DNA of 64,000 nucleotides from Ramlibacter aurantiacus (GCF_016722895.1 NZ_JAEQNA010000006.1:186001-250000), one strand, 5' to 3'; positions 52,715 through 62,890 are shown, counted from the first letter of the stretch. A program made the numbers and translations. Notes: generated by a model not told the origin, from the sequence alone.

Positions 52715-55245
52715 GCTGTCACCCCCGCGTCCTTGCCTGCTGTGTTATTCATCGCGGCATTGACCGGAATCCAGAAGGAAAACTCGCAGCCCACCACGTC
52801 CGGGCCATTGTAGATGTTCTCTGCATGCATTCTTCCCTGGTGCGACTCGACGATCGTGCGGCACAGGTTCAGCCCGATCCCCATGCCTTCGGCCTTGGTG
52901 GAGAAGAAGGCTTCGTACAGACGATCCATCACTTCGGGGGCGAGTCCGCGGCCCGAGTCGCGCACGCTGAAGGCGACCACGTCATGCCCGTCCACCTGCT
53001 TGGGAAGCACGCGCAGCTCGATGCTCCGGTTGGTGGGGGCGCGCCGTGCCAGGTCGATCGACTCGGCGCCGTTCTTCAACAGGTTCACCAGCACCTGCTC
53101 GATCAGGATCGGATCGACCATCAGCCGGGGCAGCCGCGCGGCCAGGTAGTGGGACAGCTTCACGTTGCGCCGGCGCAGTTCGATCTCCACCAGTTCCACC
53201 GCCTCGGTCACCATGGGCGGAACCTCGGACAGCGTGCGATTGGGTTCGCTGCGCTTCACGAAGCTGCGAATGCGCTGGATGATCTGTCCGGCCCGCTGCG
53301 CCTGGCGCGCGGTCTTCTCCAGGGCCGCGAGCAGGTCGTCCTCCTGGATCTGCCGACGCTTGATGCGCGTGACCAGGCCGTTGCAGTAGTTGTTGATGGC
53401 CGTGAGGGGCTGGTTCAGTTCGTGCGCCACGCTCGATGCCATCTCGCCCATCGTGATCAGGCGGCTGGCCGATTGCGCGCGCTCGGCCTGCAGGGCCGCC
53501 TGTTCCTCGGCATGGCGGCGTGCCGTGATGTCGGTCGCGATCACCATCTGCGCCAGGCGCCCGTCCACCCAGTTGAGGTAGCGCGAACGCACCTCGAGCC
53601 ACTTGCCCAGCTCCGGCACGAAGATCTCCGCATTGCCGCTCTGGATGGAGTCGAGCTGGCCCGTGGGCAGGCCGACGAAGGAGTCGACTTCGTCGAGCGA
53701 TTCGTCCGACCGGTGGTGGTTCGGCGTGCCGGCCTGCGCCACCATCTGCAGGTGGCCCACGGTGGTGGTGCCGAACCACTGCCGGTACATCTTGTTGGCG
53801 AACAGCAGCTCCTCGCTGCCGAGCGGAGCCACCGACACCGAGGCGTCCAGCGCTTCCAGCACGGTGGTGAAGCGCTCGTGCGACGCCTGCAGCTGCTCGC
53901 GGATGCGATTGGGCTCGGTGATGTCGGTCATCGACGTCATCCAGCCGGTCTGCTGGCCCTTGTCGTCGATCAGGCGCGACACGTACAGGCGCGCGTCGAA
54001 CAGCGTTCCGTTCTTGCGCTTGACCCGGACCTGGAAGCCGCCTGGAGTCGTGCGGCTGCGCAGTTCGTCCTCGAGGCGTGCGGTGAGCTGGTCGCGGTCC
54101 TCGTCGGGCCAGTAGGGGAACGGCGCGCCGCGGCCCACCAGTTCTTCCTCGCTCCATCCGGTCATCTGGCAGAAGGCGTGGTTCACATAGGTGATGTGGC
54201 CCTGCATGTCCATGGCGCGCATGCCGGTCAGCACCGAGTTTTCCATCGCGCGGCGGAAGTTGGTCTCGGCGACCAGCGCGCGCTGCGCCTGCAGGCGCCT
54301 CCTCACGTGGCGCCAGTTGCCGATCAACATCCAGGCGGTCATGGTGCTGAGGGTGCCCACCAGCCAGAACAGGCCGCTGCCGACCACGCCGAGCGAGGTG
54401 CGATACGCCTGCGCCCGGATCACCAGGCCGTTGCCGACCGGCGAGACGGGTATCTCGTAGCTGTTGGACTGCGGCGTGAACCAGGGCAGCAGGCTTGACG
54501 CCGCGCTGCGTGCCGGCACGGCCGTGCCGGCGAGCATCTGCCCGTTCGCATCGAGCAGGGCGACGGCGTATTTGGCCGCCACTTCCGTGGGCACGCCGTA
54601 ACGAAGCAGGCTGTCGATCGAGTACTCGCCCAGGATGACCCCGGCGAAGCGGCCCTGGTCGGCCAGCGGCACATGCAACTGCAGCAGTCCGCTGCTGGCC
54701 GAGCGGGCGGCCGGCTGCGAATAGACCGGCTGCTGCAGGTCGCGCGCCAGGCTGAAGATGGTCTCGGTCTCTCCGGCGCGAAGCACGTCGCCGGGCAGGC
54801 GCTGCTGGAAGCTGGCCAGGCTGGGCGCCGAGTAGCTGGCCTTGATGCGGCGGCGCTCGTCGATCCATGACAAGGCCTGCAACTCGGGGTACTGGATCAC
54901 CATCGACTCGGCACGACCGACAAACTCGTCGCTGTCGATCTCCTTGTTGGCGATGTCACGCGCCATGCGCATGAGCTGCTCCTGGCGCTCCAGCAGGCGC
55001 AGTCGCAGCCGCTGCTGCGCGTACTCGACGTCGCGCTTGACGGCTTCCAGTTCGCGGTCCTGTTCCTCCAGCCGCAGGTAAGCGAAGGCCGATGCGATGG
55101 CCGCCAGGAAGAGGAACACGGCGACCAGCGGAGCCAGCATCGCCACCCGGTCCTGGCGGCTGACTGGCTGCCGGCGCCACCAACGACGCAGCCACGGCGC
55201 TGGCGGCGCTGCCTCTTGCAATTCCGACGTCGGGGAGTCCTGCAT
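52711..55245 (-). CDS. Membrane PAS-domain histidine kinase, FixL/DctS-like
   Basis: This 844-residue kinase has a first transmembrane helix near residue 36-55 (AMLAPLVAVFLFLAAIASAF) and a periplasmic sensor to about 285. A second helix (GVVGSGLFWLVGTLSTMTAW), PAS 1 (ENSVLTGMRAMDMQGHITYV), PAS 2 (TVLEALDASVSVAPLGSEEL) and HisKA with ITMGEMASSVAHELNQPLTA follow. The ATPase N box is VLVNLLKNGAESI and the G2 box GMGIGLNLCRTIVE. This architecture is typical of DctS/TodS-like C4-dicarboxylate or aromatic sensors as well as FixL. The MQDSPTS start (55245) is inferred; an in-frame ATG at 55335 would give 874 residues. No heme-binding PAS histidine was assigned. Confidence 0.85.
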   Translation of the reverse strand: MQDSPTSELQEAAPPAPWLRRWWRRQPVSRQDRVAMLAPLVAVFLFLAAIASAFAYLRLEEQDRELEAVKRDVEYAQQRLRLRLLERQEQLMRMARDIANKEIDSDEFVGRAESMVIQYPELQALSWIDERRRIKASYSAPSLASFQQRLPGDVLRAGETETIFSLARDLQQPVYSQPAARSASSGLLQLHVPLADQGRFAGVILGEYSIDSLLRYGVPTEVAAKYAVALLDANGQMLAGTAVPARSAASSLLPWFTPQSNSYEIPVSPVGNGLVIRAQAYRTSLGVVGSGLFWLVGTLSTMTAWMLIGNWRHVRRRLQAQRALVAETNFRRAMENSVLTGMRAMDMQGHITYVNHAFCQMTGWSEEELVGRGAPFPYWPDEDRDQLTARLEDELRSRTTPGGFQVRVKRKNGTLFDARLYVSRLIDDKGQQTGWMTSMTDITEPNRIREQLQASHERFTTVLEALDASVSVAPLGSEELLFANKMYRQWFGTTTVGHLQMVAQAGTPNHHRSDESLDEVDSFVGLPTGQLDSIQSGNAEIFVPELGKWLEVRSRYLNWVDGRLAQMVIATDITARRHAEEQAALQAERAQSASRLITMGEMASSVAHELNQPLTAINNYCNGLVTRIKRRQIQEDDLLAALEKTARQAQRAGQIIQRIRSFVKRSEPNRTLSEVPPMVTEAVELVEIELRRRNVKLSHYLAARLPRLMVDPILIEQVLVNLLKNGAESIDLARRAPTNRSIELRVLPKQVDGHDVVAFSVRDSGRGLAPEVMDRLYEAFFSTKAEGMGIGLNLCRTIVESHQGRMHAENIYNGPDVVGCEFSFWIPVNAAMNNTAGKDAGVTA

Positions 55246-55432
55246 AAGGCGTGGAAGTGTAGGTGGCGTGCCCGCGGGGCGGCCACGCCGGGTGTATTTG
55301 CGTCGCAGCAAGAACTCATAATGCGGAACGGCCATGCGCTATTTGAAAAAGCGGTGAGATGTGTCACACTCGCCGCCGCCACGCGCACCCCTTTCATCCG
55401 TTAACCTGCCCCCTCCAAAGGAGACACATTCC

Positions 55433-58141
55433 ATGTCAGCTCAGCCCGATCGTGCGTTCGGGACGGCCGCCAACGATGCGGACGCCCAGGAAACCCGTGA
55501 GTGGATCGACGCCCTCGCGGCGGTCATCGCCAACGAAGGTCGGGAACGCGGCCACTTCCTGCTGGAGCAGTTGCTCGAGGAAGCGCGGCAGCAGGGCATC
55601 GACATGCCGTTCTCGGCGACCACGGGATACGTGAACACGATCGAGCCGCAGGACGAGGAGCGTTGCCCCGGCAACCTGGAAGTCGAAGAGCGGCTGCGGG
55701 CCTACATGCGCTGGAACGCGATGGCCATGGTGGTCAAGGCGAACCGCCTCAACCCGCCCGACGGCGGCGACCTGGGCGGGCACATCAGCTCGTTCGCCTC
55801 GCTGGCCACCATGCTGGGCGCCGGCTTCAACCACTTCTGGCATGCCGAGAGCGAGAACCACGGCGGTGACCTGTTGTTCTTCCAGGGGCACAGTGCGCCC
55901 GGCATCTATGCCCGCGCGTTCATGGAAGGCCGCATCACCGAGGAGCAGCTGCTGAACTTCCGCCAGGAGGTGCAGGGCAAGGGGCTCTCCAGCTATCCGC
56001 ACCCAAAGCTCATGCCCGAGTTCTGGCAGTTCCCCACGGTGTCGATGGGCCTGGGCCCGCTGATGGCGATCTACCAGGCACGGTTCCTGAAGTACCTGCA
56101 TGCACGCGGCATCGCCGACACCGCCAACCGCAAGGTGTGGGTGTTCTGCGGTGACGGCGAGATGGACGAGGTGGAGAGCCTGGGCGCCATCGGCGTGGCC
56201 GCTCGCGAGAAGCTCGACAACCTCATCTTTGTGGTCAACTGCAACCTGCAGCGCCTGGACGGCCCGGTGCGCGGCAACGGCAAGATCATCCAGGAGCTCG
56301 AAGGCGAGTTCCGCGGCGCCGGCTGGAACGTGATCAAGCTGATCTGGGGCAGCTACTGGGATCCGCTGCTGGCCCGTGACAAGGAAGGCATCCTGCGCCA
56401 GATCATGATGGAGACGCTCGACGGCGACTACCAGGCCATGAAGGCCAACGACGGTGCCTTCGTGCGCAAGCAGTTCTTCGGCCGCCATCCCAAGGCGCTG
56501 GAGATGGTCGCGAACATGAGCGACGAGGACATCTGGCGCCTCAACCGTGGCGGCCACGATCCGCAGAAGGTGTACGCCGCCTATCACGAGGCGGTGAACC
56601 ACAAGGGCCAGCCCACCGTGCTGCTGATCAAGACGGTCAAGGGCTTCGGCATGGGCAAGGCCGGCGAGGGCCGCAACATCGCGCACCAGGCCAAGAAGCT
56701 CGGTGACGACGACATCCGCGCCTTCCGCGACCGCTTCAACATCCCGGTGCCGGACGACCAGCTCGACGACCTGCCGTTCTACAAGCCCGCCGACAACACG
56801 CCCGAGATGCAGTACCTGCACGCGCGCCGCCAGGCGCTCGGCGGCTACCTGCCCAGCCGCCGTCCGCGTGCCGACGAGAAGCTGCCGGTGCCGGCGCTGG
56901 ACGCCTTCAAGGCGGTGACCGATCCCACGGCCGAAGGCCGCGAAATCAGCACGACCCAGGCGTACGTGCGCTTCCTCACCGTGCTGCTGCGGGACAAGGA
57001 GCTCGGCCCCCGCGTGGTGCCCATCCTGGTGGACGAGGCCCGCACCTTCGGCATGGAAGGCCTGTTCCGCCAAATCGGCATCTACAACCACGAAGGCCAG
57101 AAGTACACCCCGCAGGATCGCGACCAGGTTTCCTACTACAAGGAAGACCAGTCGGGCCAGATCCTGCAGGAGGGCATCAACGAGGCCGGGGGCATGTCCA
57201 GCTGGATCGCAGCCGCCACCTCGTACTCGACGAACAACCGCATCATGGTGCCGTTCTACATCTACTACTCGATGTTCGGACTGCAGCGTGTCGGCGACCT
57301 GTGCTGGGCGGCGGGCGACATGCAGGCGCGCGGCTTCCTGCTGGGCGGCACCTCGGGGCGCACCACGCTCAATGGCGAGGGCCTGCAGCACGAGGACGGC
57401 CACAGCCACATCATGGCCAACACCATTCCCAATTGCCTGAGCTACGACCCCACTTTCGCCCACGAGGTGGCGGTGATCATGCAGCACGGTCTCAAGCGCA
57501 TGGTGGAGAACCAGGACAACGTCTTCTACTACCTCACGCTGCTGAACGAGAACTACGCCATGCCGGGCCTGCAGCCGGGCACCGAGGAACAGATCATCAA
57601 GGGCATGTACCTGCTCAAGCCCGGCGCCGGCCAGAACAAGGCACAGGTGCAACTGCTCGGCTCGGGCAGCATCCTGCGCGAGTCGCTGGCGGCGCAGGAG
57701 TTGCTGCAAGAGGAATGGCAGGTGTCGGCCAATGTCTGGAGCTGCCCCAGCTTCAACGAGCTCACCCGCGAAGGGCAGGACTGCGAGCGCTGGAACCTGC
57801 TGCACCCCACCGAGCAGCCGCGCGTGTCCTTCGTGACGCGCCAACTCGAGCCGCATGCCGGCCCGGTGGTCGCCTCCACCGACTACATGAAGGCCTACGC
57901 CGAGCAGATCCGCCCGTTCATGCCGCGCGGCCGCACCTACAAGGTGCTGGGCACCGACGGCTTCGGCCGCAGCGACTTCCGCTATCGCCTGCGGGAGCAC
58001 TTCGAGGTCAATCGCCATTACATCGTCGTCGCCGCCCTCAAGGCGCTGGCCGATGAAGGCCAGTTGCCGGTGGCCAAGGTCGCCGAAGCCATCCAGCGCT
58101 ACGGCATCGACACCGAGCGCGTGAACCCCTTGTACGCCTGA
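55433..58141 (+). CDS. aceE: Pyruvate dehydrogenase E1 component, homodimeric
   Basis: This 902-residue thiamine-diphosphate enzyme decarboxylates pyruvate and hands the acetyl group to AceF. The ThDP motif is VFCGDGEMDEVESLGAIGVA through IFVVNCNLQRLDG. Other AceE blocks are GDLGGHISSFASLATMLGAG, RGGHDPQKVYAAYHEAV and the C-terminal TDGFGRSDFRYRLREHFEVN. The start has AAAGGAG 9 nt upstream; an earlier in-frame ATG at 55361 is unlikely. It is divergent from the FixLJ-like genes across 187 bp, and followed by aceF 40 bp later. Confidence 0.97.
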   Translation: MSAQPDRAFGTAANDADAQETREWIDALAAVIANEGRERGHFLLEQLLEEARQQGIDMPFSATTGYVNTIEPQDEERCPGNLEVEERLRAYMRWNAMAMVVKANRLNPPDGGDLGGHISSFASLATMLGAGFNHFWHAESENHGGDLLFFQGHSAPGIYARAFMEGRITEEQLLNFRQEVQGKGLSSYPHPKLMPEFWQFPTVSMGLGPLMAIYQARFLKYLHARGIADTANRKVWVFCGDGEMDEVESLGAIGVAAREKLDNLIFVVNCNLQRLDGPVRGNGKIIQELEGEFRGAGWNVIKLIWGSYWDPLLARDKEGILRQIMMETLDGDYQAMKANDGAFVRKQFFGRHPKALEMVANMSDEDIWRLNRGGHDPQKVYAAYHEAVNHKGQPTVLLIKTVKGFGMGKAGEGRNIAHQAKKLGDDDIRAFRDRFNIPVPDDQLDDLPFYKPADNTPEMQYLHARRQALGGYLPSRRPRADEKLPVPALDAFKAVTDPTAEGREISTTQAYVRFLTVLLRDKELGPRVVPILVDEARTFGMEGLFRQIGIYNHEGQKYTPQDRDQVSYYKEDQSGQILQEGINEAGGMSSWIAAATSYSTNNRIMVPFYIYYSMFGLQRVGDLCWAAGDMQARGFLLGGTSGRTTLNGEGLQHEDGHSHIMANTIPNCLSYDPTFAHEVAVIMQHGLKRMVENQDNVFYYLTLLNENYAMPGLQPGTEEQIIKGMYLLKPGAGQNKAQVQLLGSGSILRESLAAQELLQEEWQVSANVWSCPSFNELTREGQDCERWNLLHPTEQPRVSFVTRQLEPHAGPVVASTDYMKAYAEQIRPFMPRGRTYKVLGTDGFGRSDFRYRLREHFEVNRHYIVVAALKALADEGQLPVAKVAEAIQRYGIDTERVNPLYA

Positions 58142-58181
58142 TCGCCGGGCGCGCCACAACAAGAACAGGAGAAGAATCCTT

Positions 58182-59864
58182 ATGGCGTTGATCGAAGTGA
58201 AGGTGCCCGATATCGGGGACTTCGAAGAAGTCGCGGTGATCGAAGTCCTGGTCAAGCCAGGCGACACCATCAAGCCCGAACAGTCGCTGGTGACCGTCGA
58301 GTCCGACAAGGCCTCGATGGAGATCCCCTCGTCGGCGGGCGGCGTGGTCAAGGAACTGCGGGTCAAGCTCGGGGACAAGGTCGCCGAAGGCACGGTGCTG
58401 TTGCTGCTCGAAGCCGAAGGCGCGGGTGCCGGGGCGCCCGCGCCGGCGGCTGCCGCGCCGGCCCCTGTTGCCACTGCGCCGACTCCGGCGGCACCGGCAC
58501 CGGCACCGGCACCCGCCGCCGCGCCGGCCGCGTCGGCAGGTCCGGTGGAGGTGCGGGTGCCCGATATCGGTGACTTCAAGGACGTCGCCGTGATCGAGCT
58601 GCTGGTCAAACCCGGCGACGCGGTCAAGCAAGAGCAATCGCTGATCACGGTCGAATCCGACAAGGCCTCGATGGAGATCCCGTCGTCGGCCGCGGGCACC
58701 GTGCGCGAGCTCAAGGTCAAGCTGGGTGACAAGGTCAACATCGGCGACCTGATCGCCGTGCTGGAGGGAAGCGCGGGCGGCGCATCGCCGGCTCCGGCGC
58801 CGGCTGCTGCTGCCCCGGCTCCGGCTCCTGCGAGCACCACGCCGGCGCCCGAAGCCGCCAGCGGAGCCGCCGGCCACGGCCGGGTCTCGCCCACGGCCGC
58901 CTTGCCGCCGCACCAGCCGGAGGTGCGCACCGGGCTGCCGCACGCGTCGCCCTCGGTGCGCAAGTTCGCGCGCGAACTCGGTGTGCCTCTGGAAGAGGTC
59001 AAGGGCTCCGGGCCAAAGGGCCGCATCACCCAGGAAGACGTGCAGGCCTTCACCAAGGCCGTGATGAGCGGCCAGGCCAGCACCCGTGCCGCCGCGGCCA
59101 AGGCGCCGTCGGGGGCCGGGGGTGGCGAGGCGCTGGGCCTGATTCCCTGGCCCAAGGTCGACTTCACGAAGTTCGGCCCGGTCGAGCGCAAGGACATGGG
59201 CCGGATCAAGAAGATCAGCGGCGCCAACCTGCATCGAAACTGGGTCATGATCCCGCACGTCACCAACCACGACGATGCGGACATCACCGATCTCGAGGCC
59301 TTCCGCGTTCAGCTGAACAAGGAGAACGAGAAGAGCGGCGTGAAGGTCACCATGCTGGCTTTCCTGATCAAGGCCAGCGTCGCGGCGCTCAAGAAGTTTC
59401 CCGAGTTCAACAGCTCGCTCGATGGCGATCAGCTGGTCTACAAGCAGTACTTCCACATCGGCTTTGCGGCCGACACGCCCAACGGGCTGGTCGTCCCGGT
59501 GATCAAGGACGCCGACAAGAAGGGCGTGATGCAGATCAGCCAGGAGATGGCCGAAATGGCCAAGAAGGCGCGCGACGGCAAGCTCGGCCCGGCCGACATG
59601 CAGGGTGCGTCCTTCACCATCTCGTCGCTCGGCGGTATCGGTGGCCGTTACTTCACGCCGATCATCAACGCACCGGAAGTCGCTATCCTCGGCGTCTGCA
59701 AAAGCCAGACCGAGCCGGTCTGGGACGGCAAGCAGTTCCAGCCTCGGCTGATGCTGCCGCTGTCGCTATCGTGGGACCACCGGGTGATCGACGGCGCCGC
59801 GGCGGCCCGGTTCAACGCCTACTTGGGACAGATCCTGGCTGACTTCCGCCGGGTCCTCCTTTAA
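58182..59864 (+). CDS. aceF: Dihydrolipoyl acetyltransferase (PDH E2) with two lipoyl domains
   Basis: This 560-residue E2 core has lipoyl domain 1 at residues 1-80 (EIPSSAGG after the Lys of [10 protein letters not shown]) and domain 2 from about 121 to 200 with the same KASMEI lysine motif. Ala/Pro linkers separate the domains. A peripheral-subunit-binding domain (ASPSVRKFARELGVPLEEVK) and the acyltransferase with catalytic SLSWDHRVIDGAAAARF follow. The two lipoyl domains are near repeats of each other and of the one in LpdA. The proteasome-like gene follows 18 bp after the stop. Confidence 0.96.
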   Translation: MALIEVKVPDIGDFEEVAVIEVLVKPGDTIKPEQSLVTVESDKASMEIPSSAGGVVKELRVKLGDKVAEGTVLLLLEAEGAGAGAPAPAAAAPAPVATAPTPAAPAPAPAPAAAPAASAGPVEVRVPDIGDFKDVAVIELLVKPGDAVKQEQSLITVESDKASMEIPSSAAGTVRELKVKLGDKVNIGDLIAVLEGSAGGASPAPAPAAAAPAPAPASTTPAPEAASGAAGHGRVSPTAALPPHQPEVRTGLPHASPSVRKFARELGVPLEEVKGSGPKGRITQEDVQAFTKAVMSGQASTRAAAAKAPSGAGGGEALGLIPWPKVDFTKFGPVERKDMGRIKKISGANLHRNWVMIPHVTNHDDADITDLEAFRVQLNKENEKSGVKVTMLAFLIKASVAALKKFPEFNSSLDGDQLVYKQYFHIGFAADTPNGLVVPVIKDADKKGVMQISQEMAEMAKKARDGKLGPADMQGASFTISSLGGIGGRYFTPIINAPEVAILGVCKSQTEPVWDGKQFQPRLMLPLSLSWDHRVIDGAAAARFNAYLGQILADFRRVLL

Positions 59865-59882
59865 GAAGAAAAGCGGGTTTCA

Positions 59883-60476
59883 ATGACGACTGTGGTTGTG
59901 GTGCGGAAAGCGGGACAGATCGCCATCGCGGCGGACACCCTGGTGACCTTCGGTGACACGCGATTGGCCAATCGATACGAGGACAACACCAAGATCTTTC
60001 GGATCGACACCGACACCGGACCCAACTACATCGGCATGGCCGGCACCGTGGCGCACTTTCCCGTGCTGCGCAAGGCGCTGGGCACCATGCCGCGCGAGAT
60101 CCTGCAACTGGGCAACAAGGACGAGGTGTTCGACACCTTCACCAAGCTGCACCCCTACCTCAAGGACAACTTCTTCCTGCAGACCAAGGAAGAGGACAGC
60201 GATCCGTACGAGTCCAGCCAGTTCAGCGTGGTGATCGCCAACGCCAGCGGCATTTACGGCCTGTACAGCTATCGCGAGGTCTTCGAGTTCAAGGAGTTCT
60301 GGGGCATCGGCTCGGGCCGCAGTTTCGCGCTGGGCGCCATGCACGCCACCTACGGCCGGGCCAAGACCGCGCGTGAGGTGGCGGAGGCCGGCATTGCAGC
60401 CGGCTGCGAATTCGACCGCAACTCCGCCGGCCCCTGGGACGTGTTCACCGTCAAGACCAAGGAAAACAACAAATGA
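59883..60476 (+). CDS. Proteasome-like Ntn-hydrolase, BPH family
   Basis: This 197-residue protein has the proteasome beta-subunit/HslV fold. After Met removal the N terminus is [20 protein letters not shown], giving Thr1 as nucleophile and Asp17 in the AADT motif; Lys36 in NTKIFRID is the likely Lys33 equivalent. The [19 protein letters not shown] segment and [20 protein letters not shown] near the end match HslV-type enzymes. This pattern fits BPH, the betaproteobacterial proteasome homologue; Anbu is less likely. No ATPase partner is adjacent. It sits between aceF and lpdA, overlapping lpdA by 4 bp, so it is part of the PDH operon. Confidence 0.8.
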   Translation: MTTVVVVRKAGQIAIAADTLVTFGDTRLANRYEDNTKIFRIDTDTGPNYIGMAGTVAHFPVLRKALGTMPREILQLGNKDEVFDTFTKLHPYLKDNFFLQTKEEDSDPYESSQFSVVIANASGIYGLYSYREVFEFKEFWGIGSGRSFALGAMHATYGRAKTAREVAEAGIAAGCEFDRNSAGPWDVFTVKTKENNK

Positions 60477-62269
60477 GTCTGGTAGATGTGAAGGTTCCCG
60501 ACATCGGCGACTTCAAGGATGTCGCCGTGATCGAGGTGCTGGTCAAGCCCGGCGACACCATCCGCGCTGAACAATCACTGGTCACCGTCGAGAGCGACAA
60601 GGCCTCCATGGAGATCCCTTCCACGCATGCGGGCGTGGTCAAGGAGTTGAAGGTCCATCTCGGTGACAAGGTGTCCGAAGGCAGTGTGCTGCTGGTACTG
60701 GAAAGCGCCGAAGCTGGCGCCGCGGCACCGGCACCGGCCCCCGCGGCACCGGCACCGTCGGCTGCGCCCGCCGCGCAACCCGCGGCGAGCGCGCCGAGCC
60801 AGCCGGCTCCGGTGGCGTCCACCTATGCGGGCGGCGCCGACCTGGAGTGCGACGTGCTGGTGCTGGGCGCGGGCCCGGGCGGCTACTCCGCGGCGTTTCG
60901 CGCCGCCGACCTCGGCATGAAGGTCGTGCTGGTCGAGCGCTATGCCACGCTGGGAGGCGTCTGCCTCAATGTGGGTTGCATCCCATCCAAGGCGCTGCTG
61001 CACGTGGCCGCCGTGATGGACGAGGTGAGCCACTTCGATGCGCTGGGCGTGAGCTTCGGCAAGCCCACCATCGACCGCGCCAAGCTGCGGGCGCACAAGG
61101 AGAAGGTGGTCGGCAAGCTCACCGGCGGCCTCTCGGCCATGGCCAAGATGCGCAAGGTCACCGTGATCCGGGGCATCGGCAGCTTCGCCGACCCGCACCA
61201 CGTGCAGGTCGAGGAAACCACCGGCGACGGCGCCGAGACCACCGGCAAGAAGCAGGTGATCAAGTTCAGGAACGCGATCATCGCGGCCGGTTCGCAGGCC
61301 ATGCGGCTGCCCTTCATGCCCACGGACCCGCGCGTCGTCGATTCGACCGGCGCGCTGGACCTGGCCACGGATCCCAAGCGCATGCTGATCCTGGGCGGCG
61401 GCATCATCGGACTGGAGATGGGCACGGTCTATTCCACCCTGGGCGCGCGGCTGGACGTCGTGGAGATGCTCGACGGGCTGATGCAGGGCGCCGACCGCGA
61501 CCTGGTGCGGGTGTGGCAGAAAATGAACGCGCCGCGCTTCGACAACATCATGCTGAAGACCAAGACGGTGGGCGCCGAGGCTACGGCCGACGGCATCCTG
61601 GTTCGCTTCGAGGGCGAGCAGGCCCCCAAGGAGCCTCAGCTCTATGACCTGGTGCTGCAGGCGGTGGGCCGTTCGCCCAACGGCAACAAGATCGGTGCCG
61701 ACAAGGCCGGCGTCACGGTGACCGACCGGGGCTTCATTCCGGTGGACATCCAGATGCGCACCAACGTGCCGCACATCTTCGCCATCGGCGACATCGTCGG
61801 CCAGCCCATGCTGGCCCACAAGGCGGTGCACGAAGCCCACGTGGCGGCCGAGGCGGCGGCCGGCGAGAAGTCGGCCTTCGAGGCGCGCGTCATTCCCAGC
61901 GTGGCCTACACCGACCCCGAGGTGGCGTGGGTCGGGCTCACCGAGGACCAGGCCAAGGCCCAGGGCATCGCCATCAAGAAAGGGCATTTCCCCTGGACGG
62001 CCTCGGGCCGGGCCATCGCCAACACGCGCGACGAAGGCTTCACGAAGTTGCTGTTCGATGCGCAGACGCATCGCATCCTGGGTGGCGGCATCGTCGGCAC
62101 CCATGCCGGCGACATGATCGGCGAAGTGGCCCTGGCCATCGAGATGGGCGCGGACGAACTGGATATCGGCAAGACCATCCACCCGCACCCGACGCTGGGC
62201 GAGAGCATCGGCATGGCCGCCGAGATCGCGCACGGCACCTGCACCGACGTGCCGCCACCGCGGCGATAG
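60473..62269 (+). CDS. lpdA: Dihydrolipoyl dehydrogenase with N-terminal lipoyl domain
   Basis: This 598-residue E3 reoxidises dihydrolipoyl groups using NAD+. An N-terminal lipoyl domain (residues 1-80, Lys in [12 protein letters not shown]) and an Ala/Pro linker precede the flavoprotein: [20 protein letters not shown], the redox disulfide [15 protein letters not shown], the NAD motif [20 protein letters not shown] and the C-terminal HPHPTLGES with the catalytic His. Extra lipoyl domains on E3 are known in betaproteobacteria. It may also serve the BkdA1-A2-B complex, which has no local E3. A strong terminator follows. Confidence 0.96.
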   Translation: MSLVDVKVPDIGDFKDVAVIEVLVKPGDTIRAEQSLVTVESDKASMEIPSTHAGVVKELKVHLGDKVSEGSVLLVLESAEAGAAAPAPAPAAPAPSAAPAAQPAASAPSQPAPVASTYAGGADLECDVLVLGAGPGGYSAAFRAADLGMKVVLVERYATLGGVCLNVGCIPSKALLHVAAVMDEVSHFDALGVSFGKPTIDRAKLRAHKEKVVGKLTGGLSAMAKMRKVTVIRGIGSFADPHHVQVEETTGDGAETTGKKQVIKFRNAIIAAGSQAMRLPFMPTDPRVVDSTGALDLATDPKRMLILGGGIIGLEMGTVYSTLGARLDVVEMLDGLMQGADRDLVRVWQKMNAPRFDNIMLKTKTVGAEATADGILVRFEGEQAPKEPQLYDLVLQAVGRSPNGNKIGADKAGVTVTDRGFIPVDIQMRTNVPHIFAIGDIVGQPMLAHKAVHEAHVAAEAAAGEKSAFEARVIPSVAYTDPEVAWVGLTEDQAKAQGIAIKKGHFPWTASGRAIANTRDEGFTKLLFDAQTHRILGGGIVGTHAGDMIGEVALAIEMGADELDIGKTIHPHPTLGESIGMAAEIAHGTCTDVPPPRR

Positions 62270-62276
62270 TCATGAG

Positions 62277-62305
62277 AAAAAGGCCGGCTGTTCGCCGGCC
62301 TTTTT
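62277..62305 (+). terminator. Rho-independent terminator after lpdA
   Basis: GGCCGGC, a TGTTC loop and GCCGGCC form a 7-bp stem followed by five T's. The A-run before it (AAAAA) pairs with the T-run, so it works in both directions and can also end the convergent NlpC/P60 gene. It closes the aceE-aceF-BPH-lpdA operon. Confidence 0.93.
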
Positions 62306-62323
62306 CTTGTCCGGGCGGCCGAT

Positions 62324-62890
62324 CTACTCGGCGGCTTTCTCCGCCGCATCGACCCGACGCGCTCCATCGAATCGCGTGGCCCAGTAGCGCCCGGCCATGT
62401 TTTCCACACGCACCTGCGCGCCCGGCCGCGGGGCATGGATGAACTTGCCGTCGCCCACGTAGATACCTACGTGGCTGAACGCCCGGCGCATGGTGTTGAA
62501 GAACACCAGGTCACCCGGTTGCAGGTCCTTCTTGTCGATCACCAGGGTGGCCGCCGCCTGTTCCTTGGCCCGGCGCGGCAGCACCAGCCCCACGGTCTGG
62601 CCATAGATGGCGCGCACGAAACCGCTGCAGTCGAAGCCGCCCTCGGCCGACTCGCCGCCGCGCCGGTAGGGCACTCCCAGGAACCCCATCGCGTGCCCGA
62701 CCAGCCCGGTGGCCTTCTCGCGCATGGCGTCTGCCTTGTCCATCACGGTGTGACCGGCCTGTTCCAGGCGATCGAGCAGCTTTCGCTCGGTGATCGGTTG
62801 CGGCTCACGCTCACCGTCGGCAGAAGGCCAGGCGAAGCAGGTCAGGGGAAGCGCCAGCAGGGCGGCGCACAACCAGCGGGACGGTGACAT
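62324..62890 (-). CDS. NlpC/P60-family peptidoglycan hydrolase
   Basis: This 188-residue exported protein has a signal peptide (LCAALLALPLTCFAWP) and an NlpC/P60 cysteine-peptidase domain. The catalytic Cys is in GGFDCSGFVRAIYGQ, His in FSHVGIYVGDGKFIHA, and the terminal His/Asn-like residue in HAPRPGAQVRVE. It probably cleaves peptide cross-bridges in peptidoglycan. MSPSRW at 62890 is the preferred start; an ATG at 62917 gives nine more residues. It is convergent with lpdA and shares the terminator. Confidence 0.87.
   Translation of the reverse strand: MSPSRWLCAALLALPLTCFAWPSADGEREPQPITERKLLDRLEQAGHTVMDKADAMREKATGLVGHAMGFLGVPYRRGGESAEGGFDCSGFVRAIYGQTVGLVLPRRAKEQAAATLVIDKKDLQPGDLVFFNTMRRAFSHVGIYVGDGKFIHAPRPGAQVRVENMAGRYWATRFDGARRVDAAEKAAE

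Noticed and set aside
55298..55322. TTGCGT and CATAAT as the aceE promoter
   Set aside because: The spacing is only 13 bp, so it does not fit a sigma-70 promoter.
55436..59287. A 1283-codon open frame on the minus strand opposite aceE/aceF
   Set aside because: It mirrors the codon structure of strongly conserved plus-strand genes; long antisense frames are expected at this G+C.
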